A stretch of DNA of 9,226 nucleotides from an uncultured Burkholderiales bacterium (GCA_946480465.1 CAMLJY010000142.1:1-9226); one strand, 5' to 3'. Shown: positions 1 through 6,530, counted from the first letter of the stretch. Program-made: numbers and translations. Notes: generated by a model not told the origin, from the letters alone.

Positions 1-2
1 CG

Positions 3-155
3 CTGGCCAAGGAATTCACCGAGGCCTGCGTGCGCGTGCTGGGCAGCAAGCCCGACTCGGTGGACGTGATCTTCCGCGACGTGGCCCGTCACGACTGGGC
101 CACCGGCGGCCGGCTGTGGAGCGAGGCGCCCGCGCCGCCGCCGAACCCGGCCTGA
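3..155 (+). CDS. Tautomerase family protein (4-oxalocrotonate tautomerase-like), 3' end only
   Basis: Only the last 50 codons are present; the start lies left of the window. The frame from base 3 reads LAKEFTEACVRVLGS, then VDVIFRDVARHDWATGGRLW, and ends in a Pro/Ala-rich tail before TGA at 153-155. The pattern V-x-V-I-x-x-V-x-R-x-x-W-(A/G)-x-G-G is typical of the C-terminal half of small 4-OT-type tautomerases. These act on enols and keto acids with an N-terminal catalytic proline, which is outside the window here. Such enzymes are cytosolic oligomers of about 60-75 residues. The substrate cannot be told from this fragment. The next gene starts 93 bases downstream on the same strand, so cotranscription is possible but not shown. 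Confidence 0.75.
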   Translation: MAKEFTEACVRVLGSKPDSVDVIFRDVARHDWATGGRLWSEAPAPPPNPA

Positions 156-248
156 GCAGCGACCCGAGCAGCGGCCGAGGCGCGGTGACTTTGGTCGCCG
201 CCGGGCTGCGAAAGAATCGCGGCGCAGCGCCTTGCGGCTGCCATCGCG

Positions 249-1928
249 ATGACGATCAACCTCAAGACCCTCAAGTGCGGCGAGTGCGGCAGCGCCGACC
301 TGCGCCGCCAGGCGCAGAACGAGTACGTGTGCGGCCATTGCGGCTCGGTGACGCTGGTCGAGGACAAGGTGTCCGAGCGGCTGGAACGCATGCTGGCGCA
401 GGTCACCGATGCCGCGCGCCAGCGCCTGGCGCATGAAGAGAGCGCGCGCCGGCGCCGTGTGGCCACCCATGCGCTGGGCTGGGGGCTGGGCCTCGGGCTG
501 GCGGTGGTGGTGGTGGTCACGGCCGCGGTCATGCTGGTCGGCAATCGGCCGTCGAAGCCGTCCCCGGGCGTGGCGGCCGTGCCGCCGAAGCCGGTGCTGC
601 CGCGCGGCATCCCGGCCGATGCGCTGAAGCTCGGCGAGCCGCAGCAGGTGCTGATCCGCCGCGGCAGCTCGTCCAGCGCGAAGCTGCTGGTGATGGCGCG
701 CAACACGCACGATGCGCCGCTGCAGCGGCCGAGCATCGAGGCCGCCTTCTTCGACGAAACCCAGCCGCTCGGCAAGCGCAGCCAGAGCCTGCCGCTGGAC
801 AGCATCGCGCCGGGTGAATCGCTGCCGGTGCTGATCGACCTGCCGTCCCAGGGCACGGTCACGCGGCAGGACCTGCTGGTGCGCCCGCTGTCGGCGCCGT
901 CACGCAGCGTGGCCGGGCCGGCGCTGAAGTTCGCGCGCATGCGGCTGTTGCAGTCCGGCGAGGACGAGCTGCGCTTCGTCGGCCGCATCGTCAACGACCG
1001 CGAGGCCGCCATCGCCGGCCTGGAGGCGCTGGTGACGCTGCTGGACGACCGTGGTGCGGTCATCGGCCTGGGGCATGGCTACGGCAGCGGCGGTGAGCTG
1101 CGGCCGGGCCAGCACACGACACTGGATTTCCAGGTGCAGCGCTTCGGCCGCGCCGCCATCGCCGCGTGGGAGGTGCGCATCGGCCACGGCCTGCTGCAGG
1201 CGGACGGCGGGCGCGCCACGGTGACGAGCACCGATCGCGCGGTGCGGACCGCGGCGGGGCCGGAAACCATCCCGCCGCTGCCCGCCGGCAGCGAGGACCT
1301 GCTGGCCACCGAGGCCGAACGCTTCGATCCGCAGCAGCTGGAGTTGCTGCCCATCGCGGCGCTGCGCGACAACACGCAGCGGCCGATCCACGTCACCGAA
1401 CTGGTCAACCGCAGCAGCGATGCGATCGCGCTGTCGCCCGCGCTGCTGCTGACGCCGCTGGACGGGGCGCAGGCCGGCCGGCCCATCGTCGTCGCCGAGG
1501 CCGGCATGCTGTACCCCGGTGAACGCCTGCCCATCCTGCTGCAGCCGTATGGCGTGCCGCGGGTGACCGGCTGGCGCACCGAATGGAAGCCGATCCGCAA
1601 GGCGGCCTTGCCCGGGCCGCGGCCCAAGCTGGAGGTGGCCGTCAACGGCACCCGCGCGCTGGAGGGCAGCGCGCTGGTCAACTTCACGCAGCGCTATCGC
1701 ACGCGTTACGTGGAAGTGACGGGCAACGTGCACAACCCCGGTCCGGGCATCGTGCGAAGGATGCAGCTGTGGGTGATGCTGCGCGATGCGCAGGGCCGGC
1801 TCGCGGGCTTCCAGCGTGTCGGCCAGCTGCCGGCGGCCGGCCCCGGCGACAGCGTGCCGTTCACCGCGCGCATCGACCTGTGGGGCCGCGACTTCGCGAA
1901 GGTGACGACGCTGGTGCAGGCGGAGTGA
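249..1928 (+). CDS. Zinc-ribbon, single-pass membrane protein with a four-module C-terminal region; function unknown
   Basis: I do not recognise a named family for the whole 559-residue protein. Residues 10-31 form a zinc ribbon with paired cysteines C10/C13 and C28/C31. Residues 38-70 are charged and probably helical, ending in RRRR at 67-70. Residues 75-98 are a clear membrane helix (Gly/Leu/Val-rich, including five Val in a row). With the Arg cluster before the helix, the ribbon should be cytoplasmic and the rest periplasmic (inference). The C-terminal part seems to hold four related beta-rich modules of 80-100 residues, near 125-205, 227-310, 364-440 and 459-555. Modules 1, 2 and 4 show the layout 'N-x-N or N-D at a turn, mu-strand pair, D-x-x-G, then PG-x-S/H' seen in FxLYD-type Ig-like domains. 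No clear Shine-Dalgarno precedes the ATG; the start was chosen because the zinc ribbon begins directly after it. The gene may sense or bind something at the cell envelope, but this is a guess. Confidence 0.7.
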   Translation: MTINLKTLKCGECGSADLRRQAQNEYVCGHCGSVTLVEDKVSERLERMLAQVTDAARQRLAHEESARRRRVATHALGWGLGLGLAVVVVVTAAVMLVGNRPSKPSPGVAAVPPKPVLPRGIPADALKLGEPQQVLIRRGSSSSAKLLVMARNTHDAPLQRPSIEAAFFDETQPLGKRSQSLPLDSIAPGESLPVLIDLPSQGTVTRQDLLVRPLSAPSRSVAGPALKFARMRLLQSGEDELRFVGRIVNDREAAIAGLEALVTLLDDRGAVIGLGHGYGSGGELRPGQHTTLDFQVQRFGRAAIAAWEVRIGHGLLQADGGRATVTSTDRAVRTAAGPETIPPLPAGSEDLLATEAERFDPQQLELLPIAALRDNTQRPIHVTELVNRSSDAIALSPALLLTPLDGAQAGRPIVVAEAGMLYPGERLPILLQPYGVPRVTGWRTEWKPIRKAALPGPRPKLEVAVNGTRALEGSALVNFTQRYRTRYVEVTGNVHNPGPGIVRRMQLWVMLRDAQGRLAGFQRVGQLPAAGPGDSVPFTARIDLWGRDFAKVTTLVQAE

Positions 1929-2103
1929 AGAGGGGCTGAGATCTGATCTGAGGGCGGTTTCGCGGCGGCGGCCCGGGCCGGGCACCGCGCGAGCGGCGCC
2001 GAGCCGGTTCCGCCCGAGCTTTGGCGGCTCCGGGATGGCCGCGTCACGAAGCGGTTATCCGGGATGGCTTGGGCCGGGCCGCGCGATGCGCTCGTTGGCC
2101 GCG

Positions 2104-2137
2104 GCAAGGCCGCGATGGTTGCGGCAAGCGGCCTTGC
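2104..2137 (-). terminator. GC hairpin just past the DUF4148 stop codon
   Basis: A perfect 10-bp inverted repeat (GCAAGGCCGC at 2104-2113 and GCGGCCTTGC at 2128-2137, 14-base loop) lies 5 bases past the stop of the minus-strand DUF4148 gene. It could end or stabilise that transcript. No T-run follows on either strand, so it is not a classic intrinsic terminator. It is also the only structure seen in the 214-base gap 1929-2142 between two convergent genes, so it may serve both. Confidence 0.4.
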
Positions 2138-2142
2138 TCGCG

Positions 2143-2613
2143 TCAGCGTGCGGCGACGGCCGGCGCGGCATTCACCGGCACCGTGCGGGCAGGGCCCGAC
2201 ATCTCGCGCTGCGTGGCGCCGATCTCGCCGGCCACCAGCAGTTCGCCGTTGCGCTGGGCTTCGGCCAGCTCGGCCTTGACCTGGGCGCGCGTCTTGCCCG
2301 CAGCCAGCGGCGCCATGGGCGCGGTGTCAGGGGCCAGCTCGCCGGCGGCCAGCAGGGTGCCATGGCGGCTGGCGCGCAGCACCTCGGCGCGCACCTGCTC
2401 GCGCGTCAGGGTCGATGCGGCACCCAGTTCCTTGGCGGTCGGGCCGAACTCGCCGGCGACCGGCAGCTCGCCATTGCGCCTGGCTTCGGCCAGCTCGGCC
2501 AGCACCTGCTGACGCGTCTTCGGACCGTTATCAGCCGCGGTCTGCGCGAAGGCGGCGGCCGAGGCGGCGGCGGCGAGGGCAATGACGGCGGTGCGGATGG
2601 CTCGTGCGTTCAC
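2143..2613 (-). CDS. DUF4148 family exported protein with three internal repeats
   Basis: A 156-residue protein with a signal peptide: Arg at 4 and 7, an Ala-rich core at 9-21, and a likely cut after A23 (AFA|QTA). The mature part holds three copies of the DUF4148 motif T-R-x-Q-V-x-A-E-(L/V)-x-x-A-x-x-x-G-x-L at residues 33-55, 70-92 and 108-130, each ending in a (V/A)-A-G-E box. Family members are small periplasmic or secreted proteins common in Burkholderiales; their function is not known. The start is GTG at 2613-2611, supported by AGAAGGAG six bases upstream. The gene is divergent from the response-regulator gene, and a CusR-type dyad lies between them. Together with the -10-like TATCGT, this suggests control by that two-component system (inference). 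The call to DUF4148 rests on motif recall, not on a search. Confidence 0.8.
   Translation of the reverse strand: MNARAIRTAVIALAAAASAAAFAQTAADNGPKTRQQVLAELAEARRNGELPVAGEFGPTAKELGAASTLTREQVRAEVLRASRHGTLLAAGELAPDTAPMAPLAAGKTRAQVKAELAEAQRNGELLVAGEIGATQREMSGPARTVPVNAAPAVAAR
2226..2520 (-). repeat. Repeated module inside the DUF4148 gene
   Basis: The coding DNA of the DUF4148 gene carries the protein repeat at DNA level. The stretches starting at 2226 and 2451 (about 69 bases each, offset 225 bases) match at roughly 80% of positions by eye, including an unbroken GGCTTCGGCCAGCTCGGCC in both. The middle copy, around 2334-2407, is more diverged. This fits internal duplication of one DUF4148 unit, with the first and third copies closest to each other. 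Confidence 0.7.
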
Positions 2614-2619
2614 TTGGGG

Positions 2620-2627
2620 CTCCTTCT
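2620..2627 (-). promoter_or_regulatory. Ribosome binding site of the DUF4148 gene
   Basis: On the minus strand AGAAGGAG lies six bases before GTG at 2613. It decides the GTG start, since there is no ATG at a suitable place before the signal peptide. Confidence 0.75.
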
Positions 2628-2642
2628 GATTGACAGGACGCC

Positions 2643-2648
2643 ACGATA
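2643..2648 (-). promoter_or_regulatory. Candidate -10 element (TATCGT) of the DUF4148 gene
   Basis: Read on the minus strand, TATCGT starts exactly 33 bases past the dyad at 2682-2697 and ends 29 bases before the GTG start. No good -35 hexamer is visible 17-18 bases upstream, which fits a promoter that needs an activator. The same hexamer, in the same CTATCGTG context and at the same distance from a similar dyad, occurs before the Sel1-like gene at 6492-6497. The dyad centre would be near -53 from the predicted start of transcription. Confidence 0.5.
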
Positions 2649-2681
2649 GGGAGCAGGCGCGTGCACGAGCCTGTCGGCCGG

Positions 2682-2697
2682 ATTACAAATCGGTCAT
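2682..2697. promoter_or_regulatory. CusR-type dyad operator between the DUF4148 and response-regulator genes
   Basis: ATTAC-AAATCG-GTCAT is an imperfect inverted repeat; on the minus strand it reads ATGACCGATTTGTAAT. The spacing ATGAC-N6-GTCAT is that of the E. coli CusR box (ATGACAA-N2-TTGTCAT), and the regulator encoded next door belongs to the same family. The site is placed to act both ways: about -53 for the DUF4148 gene and about -40 for the regulator gene itself (autoregulation). Binding is inferred from family, position and recurrence at 6442-6459. Confidence 0.6.
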
Positions 2698-2716
2698 CTG
2701 CCTGAAACCCTGACCC

Positions 2717-2722
2717 TATGAT
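2717..2722 (+). promoter_or_regulatory. Candidate -10 element (TATGAT) of the response-regulator gene
   Basis: TATGAT matches the sigma-70 -10 consensus at five of six positions and ends only six bases before the ATG at 2729. The expected start of transcription would fall on or next to the ATG, so the mRNA may be leaderless. This agrees with the absence of a Shine-Dalgarno sequence there. The -35 zone is covered by the dyad at 2682-2697. Confidence 0.45.
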
Positions 2723-2728
2723 CCTGGC

Positions 2729-3487
2729 ATGCGTGTGCTGATCGTCGAGGACGAACCCAAGACCGCGGCCTACATCCGCAAGGGCCTGATGGAGCAAGCC
2801 TTCGTCGTCGACGTCGCCCACAACGGCATCGAAGGCCTGCACCTGGCCACCACCGGCAACTACGACCTGGTGCTGCTGGACGTGATGCTGCCCGGCGCCG
2901 ACGGCTGGACGGTGCTGCGCTCGCTGCGCCAGCAGCGCGAGACGCCGGTGTTCTTCATCAGTGCGCGCGACGAGGTGGCCGACCGCGTGAAGGGCCTGGA
3001 GCTGGGTGCGGACGACTACCTCGTCAAGCCCTTCGCCTTCTCCGAACTGCTGGCGCGCATCCGCACCATCCTGCGCCGCGGCGCCGGCAAGGTCGACCCC
3101 GTGCGCGAACTGGCCGACCTGCGCGTGGACGTGGCGCGCCGCCGCGTCACCCGCGGCGGGCAGCGCATCGAGCTCACGGCCAAGGAGTACGCGCTGCTCG
3201 ACTACTTCCTGCGCCACACCGGCGAAGTCGTCTCGCGCACGCTGATCGCCGAGCATGTCTGGGACATGCATTTCGACAGCGACACCAACGTCGTCGACGT
3301 CGCGGTGCGCCGCCTGCGCGCCAAGCTGGACGATCCCTTCGAGCAGAAGCTGATCCATACCGTGCGCGGCGTCGGCTACCTGTTTGAATCGCGCGCGGCG
3401 GACGAGTCGACCGGCCGCACCGGCGATGGCCAGGCCGGCGGCGATGGCGGCAACGGCGGCGGTGGCGACGGCTCGCCATGGGCCTGA
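2729..3487 (+). CDS. Heavy-metal-type response regulator, OmpR/PhoB family (CusR/IrlR-like)
   Basis: DNA-binding partner of the sensor kinase encoded next. The receiver domain (residues 1-117) has the acidic pair E7/D8, phospho-acceptor D51 (LLDVMLPG), S78 and K100 (VKPF). A winged-helix domain (about 125-220) follows, with L-T-x-K-E-Y, R-x-x-L-I-x-x-V-W, V-D-V-(A)-V-R-R-L-R-x-K and T-V-R-G-V-G-Y. The motifs M-D-x-x-T-N-V-V-D-V and F-A-F-S-E-L-L-A-R-(I/V)-R are typical of the heavy-metal response regulator group (CusR, CopR, IrlR, SilR). The protein is 252 residues against about 225-230 for the group: residues 221-252 form an extra Gly/Asp-rich, probably disordered tail. The stop overlaps the kinase start by ten bases (ATGGGCCTGA), suggesting translational coupling. 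No Shine-Dalgarno is seen before the ATG, but the motif M-R-V-L-I-V-E-D-E fixes the start. The actual signal (copper, other metal, oxidant) cannot be read from the sequence. Confidence 0.93.
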   Translation: MRVLIVEDEPKTAAYIRKGLMEQAFVVDVAHNGIEGLHLATTGNYDLVLLDVMLPGADGWTVLRSLRQQRETPVFFISARDEVADRVKGLELGADDYLVKPFAFSELLARIRTILRRGAGKVDPVRELADLRVDVARRRVTRGGQRIELTAKEYALLDYFLRHTGEVVSRTLIAEHVWDMHFDSDTNVVDVAVRRLRAKLDDPFEQKLIHTVRGVGYLFESRAADESTGRTGDGQAGGDGGNGGGGDGSPWA

Positions 3488-5034
3488 TCCGGCTGCTGCA
3501 GCGCGCCTCGCATGCGCTGCGCCTGTCGATGACGGCGCAGATCGGCTTCGCGATCACGCTGATCTCGGTGCTGCTGGTGGCCGGCTGCGGCTACACCGTG
3601 ATGCGCATGACGCGCGACCAGCTGCGCGAAGGCGGTGAGGTGCTGATGCTGGGCAACCTCGCGTTCCTGCATGAAGACCTGGCGGCCGCGCGCTACGACG
3701 TCGAACTGGTCGGCCAGGCGCTGGTGAACCGCATCGAGACGCAGATGGGCAGCCTGCACGTCGCGCTGCTGGACGACAACCGGCGGTTGATCGCCGCATC
3801 GGCCTGGTTCGACGTGCCGCTGAACGCGCTGCCGGTCACCGGCCTGGCGATGGACGAGGTGCCGCAGGGCATCACCCACGAGAAGCTGCGCACGCTGCAC
3901 CAGCTGTACGGCCCGCTCACCACCGAATGGGCCACCGGCGACGGCCGCGTCTACCGCCTGCTGGTGGCGCAGATCGCGGTGCCCGACCAGTACGTGCGCG
4001 ACGGGCGGCGTTCGCTGCGCGCGGCACTGGCGCTGGAGGTGACGCAGGCGCGCGACGTCGTGCTGCACGGCTGGCGCGTGCTGGCGGGTGCGCTGCTGGC
4101 CAGCGTCGTCGCCGCCAGCTTCCTCGGCATGGTGATCGCGCGGCGCATCGTCGTTGCGGCGCGCCGCCTGGGCATGGCCGCCAGCCGCATCAGTGCCAAC
4201 GCCTTGCATGAGCGGCTGCCGCTGGGCGACGCGCCGCTGGAGCTGCAGGAGTCGGGGCAGGCCTTCAACCGCATGCTCGACCGGCTGGAGAACGCCTTCA
4301 AGCGCCTGTCGGAGTTCTCGTCCGACCTCGCGCACGACCTGCGCACGCCGATCAACAACCTGCTGGGGGAGGCGCAGGTGGCCTTGTCCAAGCCGCGCAG
4401 CGCGGCCGAGTACCGGGCGGTGCTGGAGTCCGCGGTGGAAGACTACGAGCGCATCTCGCGCCTGATCGAGAACATGCTGTTCCTGGCCCGCGCCGAGGAT
4501 GCCCGCGCGTCGCTGGACAAGGAATGGATCGACCTGCGCGCCGTGGCCGGGCGGGTGCGTGACTACTTCGAGCCGCTGGCGGAGGAGCGCAGCGTGCAGC
4601 TGGGCTGCGAGCTGCACTGCAACCCGCAGGTGGAGCGCCGCGTCTGGGCCGACAAGACCCTGCTGATCCGCGCGATGGGCAACCTGCTGTCCAACGCGCT
4701 GCGCTACGCCACGCCGGGCAGCGACGTCTGCGTCGCATCGACCATCTACGAGGACGGCGCGTGCCTGATCGAGGTGTCCAACGACGGCCCGCCGATCCCG
4801 CAGGCCGAGCAGGCGCGCATCTTCGAGCGGCTGTACCGTGCCGATCCCGCGCGTGAGGGATCGGCCTCCGGCTCGGGCCTCGGGCTGGCCATCGTCAAGT
4901 CCATCATGGACCTGCATGGTGGCCGCGCCACGGTGACCAGCGGCGCCGGCCAGCGCACCGTGTTCGGCCTGTGGTTCCCGGGTCCCGAGGTGGCCATGCG
5001 CGCACGCGAGCCGGTGCACGCGCTGGGGCGCTGA
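3478..5034 (+). CDS. Heavy-metal-type sensor histidine kinase (CusS/IrlS-like)
   Basis: Inner-membrane sensor that would phosphorylate D51 of the regulator before it. The protein has 518 residues, somewhat longer than the usual 460-480. Membrane helices lie at about 20-42 and 199-221, leaving a periplasmic sensor region of about 155 residues. A HAMP linker follows (about 222-275, with A-x-R-I and E-L-x-E-S-G-x-x-F-N-x-M-L). The H box is at 283-291 with phospho-acceptor H286 (DLAHDLRTP). The N box has N406 ([10 protein letters not shown]), the G1 box D436/G437 (SNDGPP), and the G2 box spans about 465-470 (GSGLGL). The F box IFERLYRAD lies between them. All key residues are present, so it should be active. 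The periplasmic part shows no clear His/Met metal cluster, so metal sensing is not proven. It starts inside the regulator gene. No metal pump or RND efflux gene is in view, unlike classic cus, sil or czc loci. Confidence 0.92.
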   Translation: MGLIRLLQRASHALRLSMTAQIGFAITLISVLLVAGCGYTVMRMTRDQLREGGEVLMLGNLAFLHEDLAAARYDVELVGQALVNRIETQMGSLHVALLDDNRRLIAASAWFDVPLNALPVTGLAMDEVPQGITHEKLRTLHQLYGPLTTEWATGDGRVYRLLVAQIAVPDQYVRDGRRSLRAALALEVTQARDVVLHGWRVLAGALLASVVAASFLGMVIARRIVVAARRLGMAASRISANALHERLPLGDAPLELQESGQAFNRMLDRLENAFKRLSEFSSDLAHDLRTPINNLLGEAQVALSKPRSAAEYRAVLESAVEDYERISRLIENMLFLARAEDARASLDKEWIDLRAVAGRVRDYFEPLAEERSVQLGCELHCNPQVERRVWADKTLLIRAMGNLLSNALRYATPGSDVCVASTIYEDGACLIEVSNDGPPIPQAEQARIFERLYRADPAREGSASGSGLGLAIVKSIMDLHGGRATVTSGAGQRTVFGLWFPGPEVAMRAREPVHALGR

Positions 5035-5253
5035 CAAGCCCCGGACGCTGAACACGGGCGCAGAGGCGCCTGCGGCATCGGCGACACACGCGGTGCGGTT
5101 TTCGGGGGTGTCGTGCGAACACCGGCCACCCGGTTGCGACGGCGTGCATGACGCGCCGAATCGCGGTTCCTACGCTCACGTTGTCCCTCGCACCTGCGGC
5201 ATGGCCGCAAGGCGCGAATCGAGATGGACACGCTCGCTATCAACAGTAGTCAC

Positions 5254-5257
5254 AGGA
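5254..5257 (+). promoter_or_regulatory. Ribosome binding site deciding the porin start
   Basis: AGGA (in CACAGGAACCCC) lies five bases before ATG 5263. It selects this ATG over the in-frame ATG at 5224, which would add 13 polar residues ahead of the signal peptide. The rest of the gap 5035-5262 shows no gene, no clear promoter and no copy of the CusR-type dyad. Confidence 0.7.
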
Positions 5258-5262
5258 ACCCC

Positions 5263-6303
5263 ATGAAGCACATCGCAGCTCTTGCCTTGCTCGCCACCGC
5301 CGCCGCTTCCGCCAGCGCGCAATCGAACGTCACGCTGTTCGGCGTCGTCGACGTCGCCGTGCGCCACGTGAAGAACGGCGACAACAGCCTCAACTCGATG
5401 GCCAGCGGAGGCTACAACACCAGCCGCCTCGGCTTCCGCGGGGTCGAAGACCTGGGCGGCGGCCTGAAGGCCGGCTTCTGGCTCGAGACCGGTTTCAACG
5501 CCGACAGCGGCACGCAGTCGGACGCGGCCCGGTTCTGGAACCGCCGCTCGACCGTGAGCCTGTCGGGCAACTTCGGTGAAATCCGCCTCGGCCGCGACTT
5601 CGCGCCCACCTACACCGCCTACGGCGACTACGACGCCTTCGGCACCACCGGCATCGCCAGCGCGGACAAGTTCGCCACCAGCTTCGGCGCCGCGGTCGAC
5701 ACCAACACCCGCGTGGACAACGAGTTCAGCTACTTCACCCCGGGCAACCTCGGCGGCTTCAAGGCCCAGGTGTCCTTCGCGCCCAGCGAGAAGGTGGCTG
5801 GCAAGAAGTACATCGGCGGCCGTGCCGGCTATGGCGCCGGCCCGCTGGACGTCACGGTGTCCTACGGCCAGACCGAGACCGTGCTGAACGCCAATGGCGA
5901 CCAGAAGCACAAGTTCGCCTCGGTCGGTGGTTCGTACGACTTCGGCGTCGTCAAGCTGATGGGCTACTACAGCCAGGCCAAGCTGGCCGACCAGAAGCTG
6001 GCCGTCGCCAACCTGGGTGTGCACGTACCGCTGGGTGCCGGCACCATCCGCGCGTCCTATATCCACGCTGACGCGTCCGGCCGTACCGCCGCCGGCACCA
6101 ACACCGACAAGAACGACTCCAGCCAGATCGCCGTCGGCTACGTGCACGACCTGTCGAAGCGCACCTCGCTGTACACCACGGTGGCGCGCGTGAACAACAA
6201 GGAGCGCGCGGCCTTCGCCACCTCCGGCGCACCGGCGCTGCCCAGCCCGAACAACGGCCGCGACTCCACCGGCTTCGACCTGGGCATCCGCCACCGCTTC
6301 TGA
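5263..6303 (+). CDS. Gram-negative general porin (porin_4 / OmpC-like)
   Basis: Outer-membrane beta-barrel porin, expected to form trimers and let small hydrophilic solutes through. The 346 residues are typical of Burkholderiales porins. A signal peptide (MKHIAALALLATAAASASA) is cut after A19, leaving QSNVTLFGVVDVAV, the standard first strand. Further family marks are S-R-L-G-F-R-G-V-E-D-L-G-G-G-L-K-A, F-x-L-E-T-G-F, R-x-x-x-V-S-L-S-G-N-F-G-E-I-R-L-G-R (before the constriction loop), the strand N-L-G-G-F-K-A-Q-V-S-F, G-Y-V-H-D-L-S-K-R-T-S-L-Y-T, and the C-terminal strand G-x-D-L-G-I-R-H-R-F. The last residue is Phe, the signal for Bam-dependent insertion. The start was set by the Shine-Dalgarno at 5254-5257 and by the signal peptide. 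The gene sits 228 bases behind the sensor kinase and ends in its own terminator, so it is probably its own unit. Solute preference is unknown. Confidence 0.95.
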   Translation: MKHIAALALLATAAASASAQSNVTLFGVVDVAVRHVKNGDNSLNSMASGGYNTSRLGFRGVEDLGGGLKAGFWLETGFNADSGTQSDAARFWNRRSTVSLSGNFGEIRLGRDFAPTYTAYGDYDAFGTTGIASADKFATSFGAAVDTNTRVDNEFSYFTPGNLGGFKAQVSFAPSEKVAGKKYIGGRAGYGAGPLDVTVSYGQTETVLNANGDQKHKFASVGGSYDFGVVKLMGYYSQAKLADQKLAVANLGVHVPLGAGTIRASYIHADASGRTAAGTNTDKNDSSQIAVGYVHDLSKRTSLYTTVARVNNKERAAFATSGAPALPSPNNGRDSTGFDLGIRHRF

Positions 6304-6351
6304 TCGTCTCCCGCGCTCCGCGCGCGGCTGGATTCCCGCAGCCCAGCGGCC

Positions 6352-6389
6352 AAGGGCCGTGCCTCTCGAGGCACGGCCCTTTTTCTTTT
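6352..6389 (+). terminator. Strong intrinsic terminator after the porin gene
   Basis: A perfect inverted repeat (AAGGGCCGTGCCTC at 6352-6365, GAGGCACGGCCCTT at 6368-6381; the inner pairs open to give the loop) is followed directly by a T-rich run at 6380-6389. It lies 49 bases after the porin stop and separates the porin from the Sel1-like gene. Confidence 0.95.
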
Positions 6390-6441
6390 GCGCCTCTTTC
6401 GGGGCGATTCGCGAAACCAACCGACGCGTGAGTGACCGGCA

Positions 6442-6459
6442 AATGACGATTTCGTCATT
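6442..6459. promoter_or_regulatory. Perfect CusR-type dyad operator upstream of the Sel1-like gene
   Basis: AATGACGATTTCGTCATT is a perfect 8-bp inverted repeat with a 2-base centre. The core ATGACGA-N2-TCGTCAT has the arm length, centre and outer ATGAC/GTCAT bases of the CusR box. No T-run follows, so it is not a terminator. It is a stronger form of the site at 2682-2697 and lies 71 bases before the ATG at 6531. It is probably bound by the response regulator encoded at 2729-3487. Confidence 0.65.
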
Positions 6460-6491
6460 CGGCCGCCATGCTGTCGACTGCCCCGGGTTTC

Positions 6492-6497
6492 TATCGT
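6492..6497 (+). promoter_or_regulatory. Candidate -10 element (TATCGT) of the Sel1-like gene
   Basis: TATCGT begins 33 bases after the dyad core that ends at 6458, and 33 bases separate it from ATG 6531. The -35 zone has no good hexamer. Both the hexamer (in CTATCGTG) and its distance from the dyad are the same as in front of the DUF4148 gene. Transcription would start near 6504. Confidence 0.5.
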
Positions 6498-6514
6498 GAC
6501 CGCGAGATTCACTG

Positions 6515-6520
6515 CAGGGA
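6515..6520 (+). promoter_or_regulatory. Ribosome binding site deciding the Sel1-like gene start
   Basis: CAGGGA lies ten bases before ATG 6531. It supports this start over the in-frame ATG at 6468, which would lie upstream of the predicted start of transcription. Confidence 0.5.
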
Positions 6521-6530
6521 CCCCGATCGC

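Noticed and set aside
503..517. GTG trinucleotide run as a phase-variable microsatellite
   Set aside because: It encodes the Val run of a membrane helix, and changes would stay in frame; there is no sign of slippage control.
89..1985. Minus-strand open frames at 89-1063 and 900-1985
   Set aside because: They lie opposite the zinc-ribbon gene, have no recognisable domain, and show Ser/Arg- or Arg/Gln-rich shadow composition.
3376..5055. 559-residue open frame on the minus strand opposite the sensor kinase
   Set aside because: It is antisense to a kinase gene with all motifs; its His/Gln/Arg-rich product is a typical shadow in high-GC DNA.
5059..5074. Small hairpin CGCAG-N6-CTGCG after the sensor kinase as terminator
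   Set aside because: Only five pairs and no T-run; such repeats are expected by chance in GC-rich DNA.
5224..5262. Porin start at ATG 5224
   Set aside because: It would put 13 polar residues before the signal peptide and lacks a Shine-Dalgarno; ATG 5263 has AGGA at the right distance.
6468..6530. Start of the Sel1-like protein at ATG 6468
   Set aside because: It lies upstream of the likely -10 element and has no Shine-Dalgarno; the added 21 residues show no repeat character.
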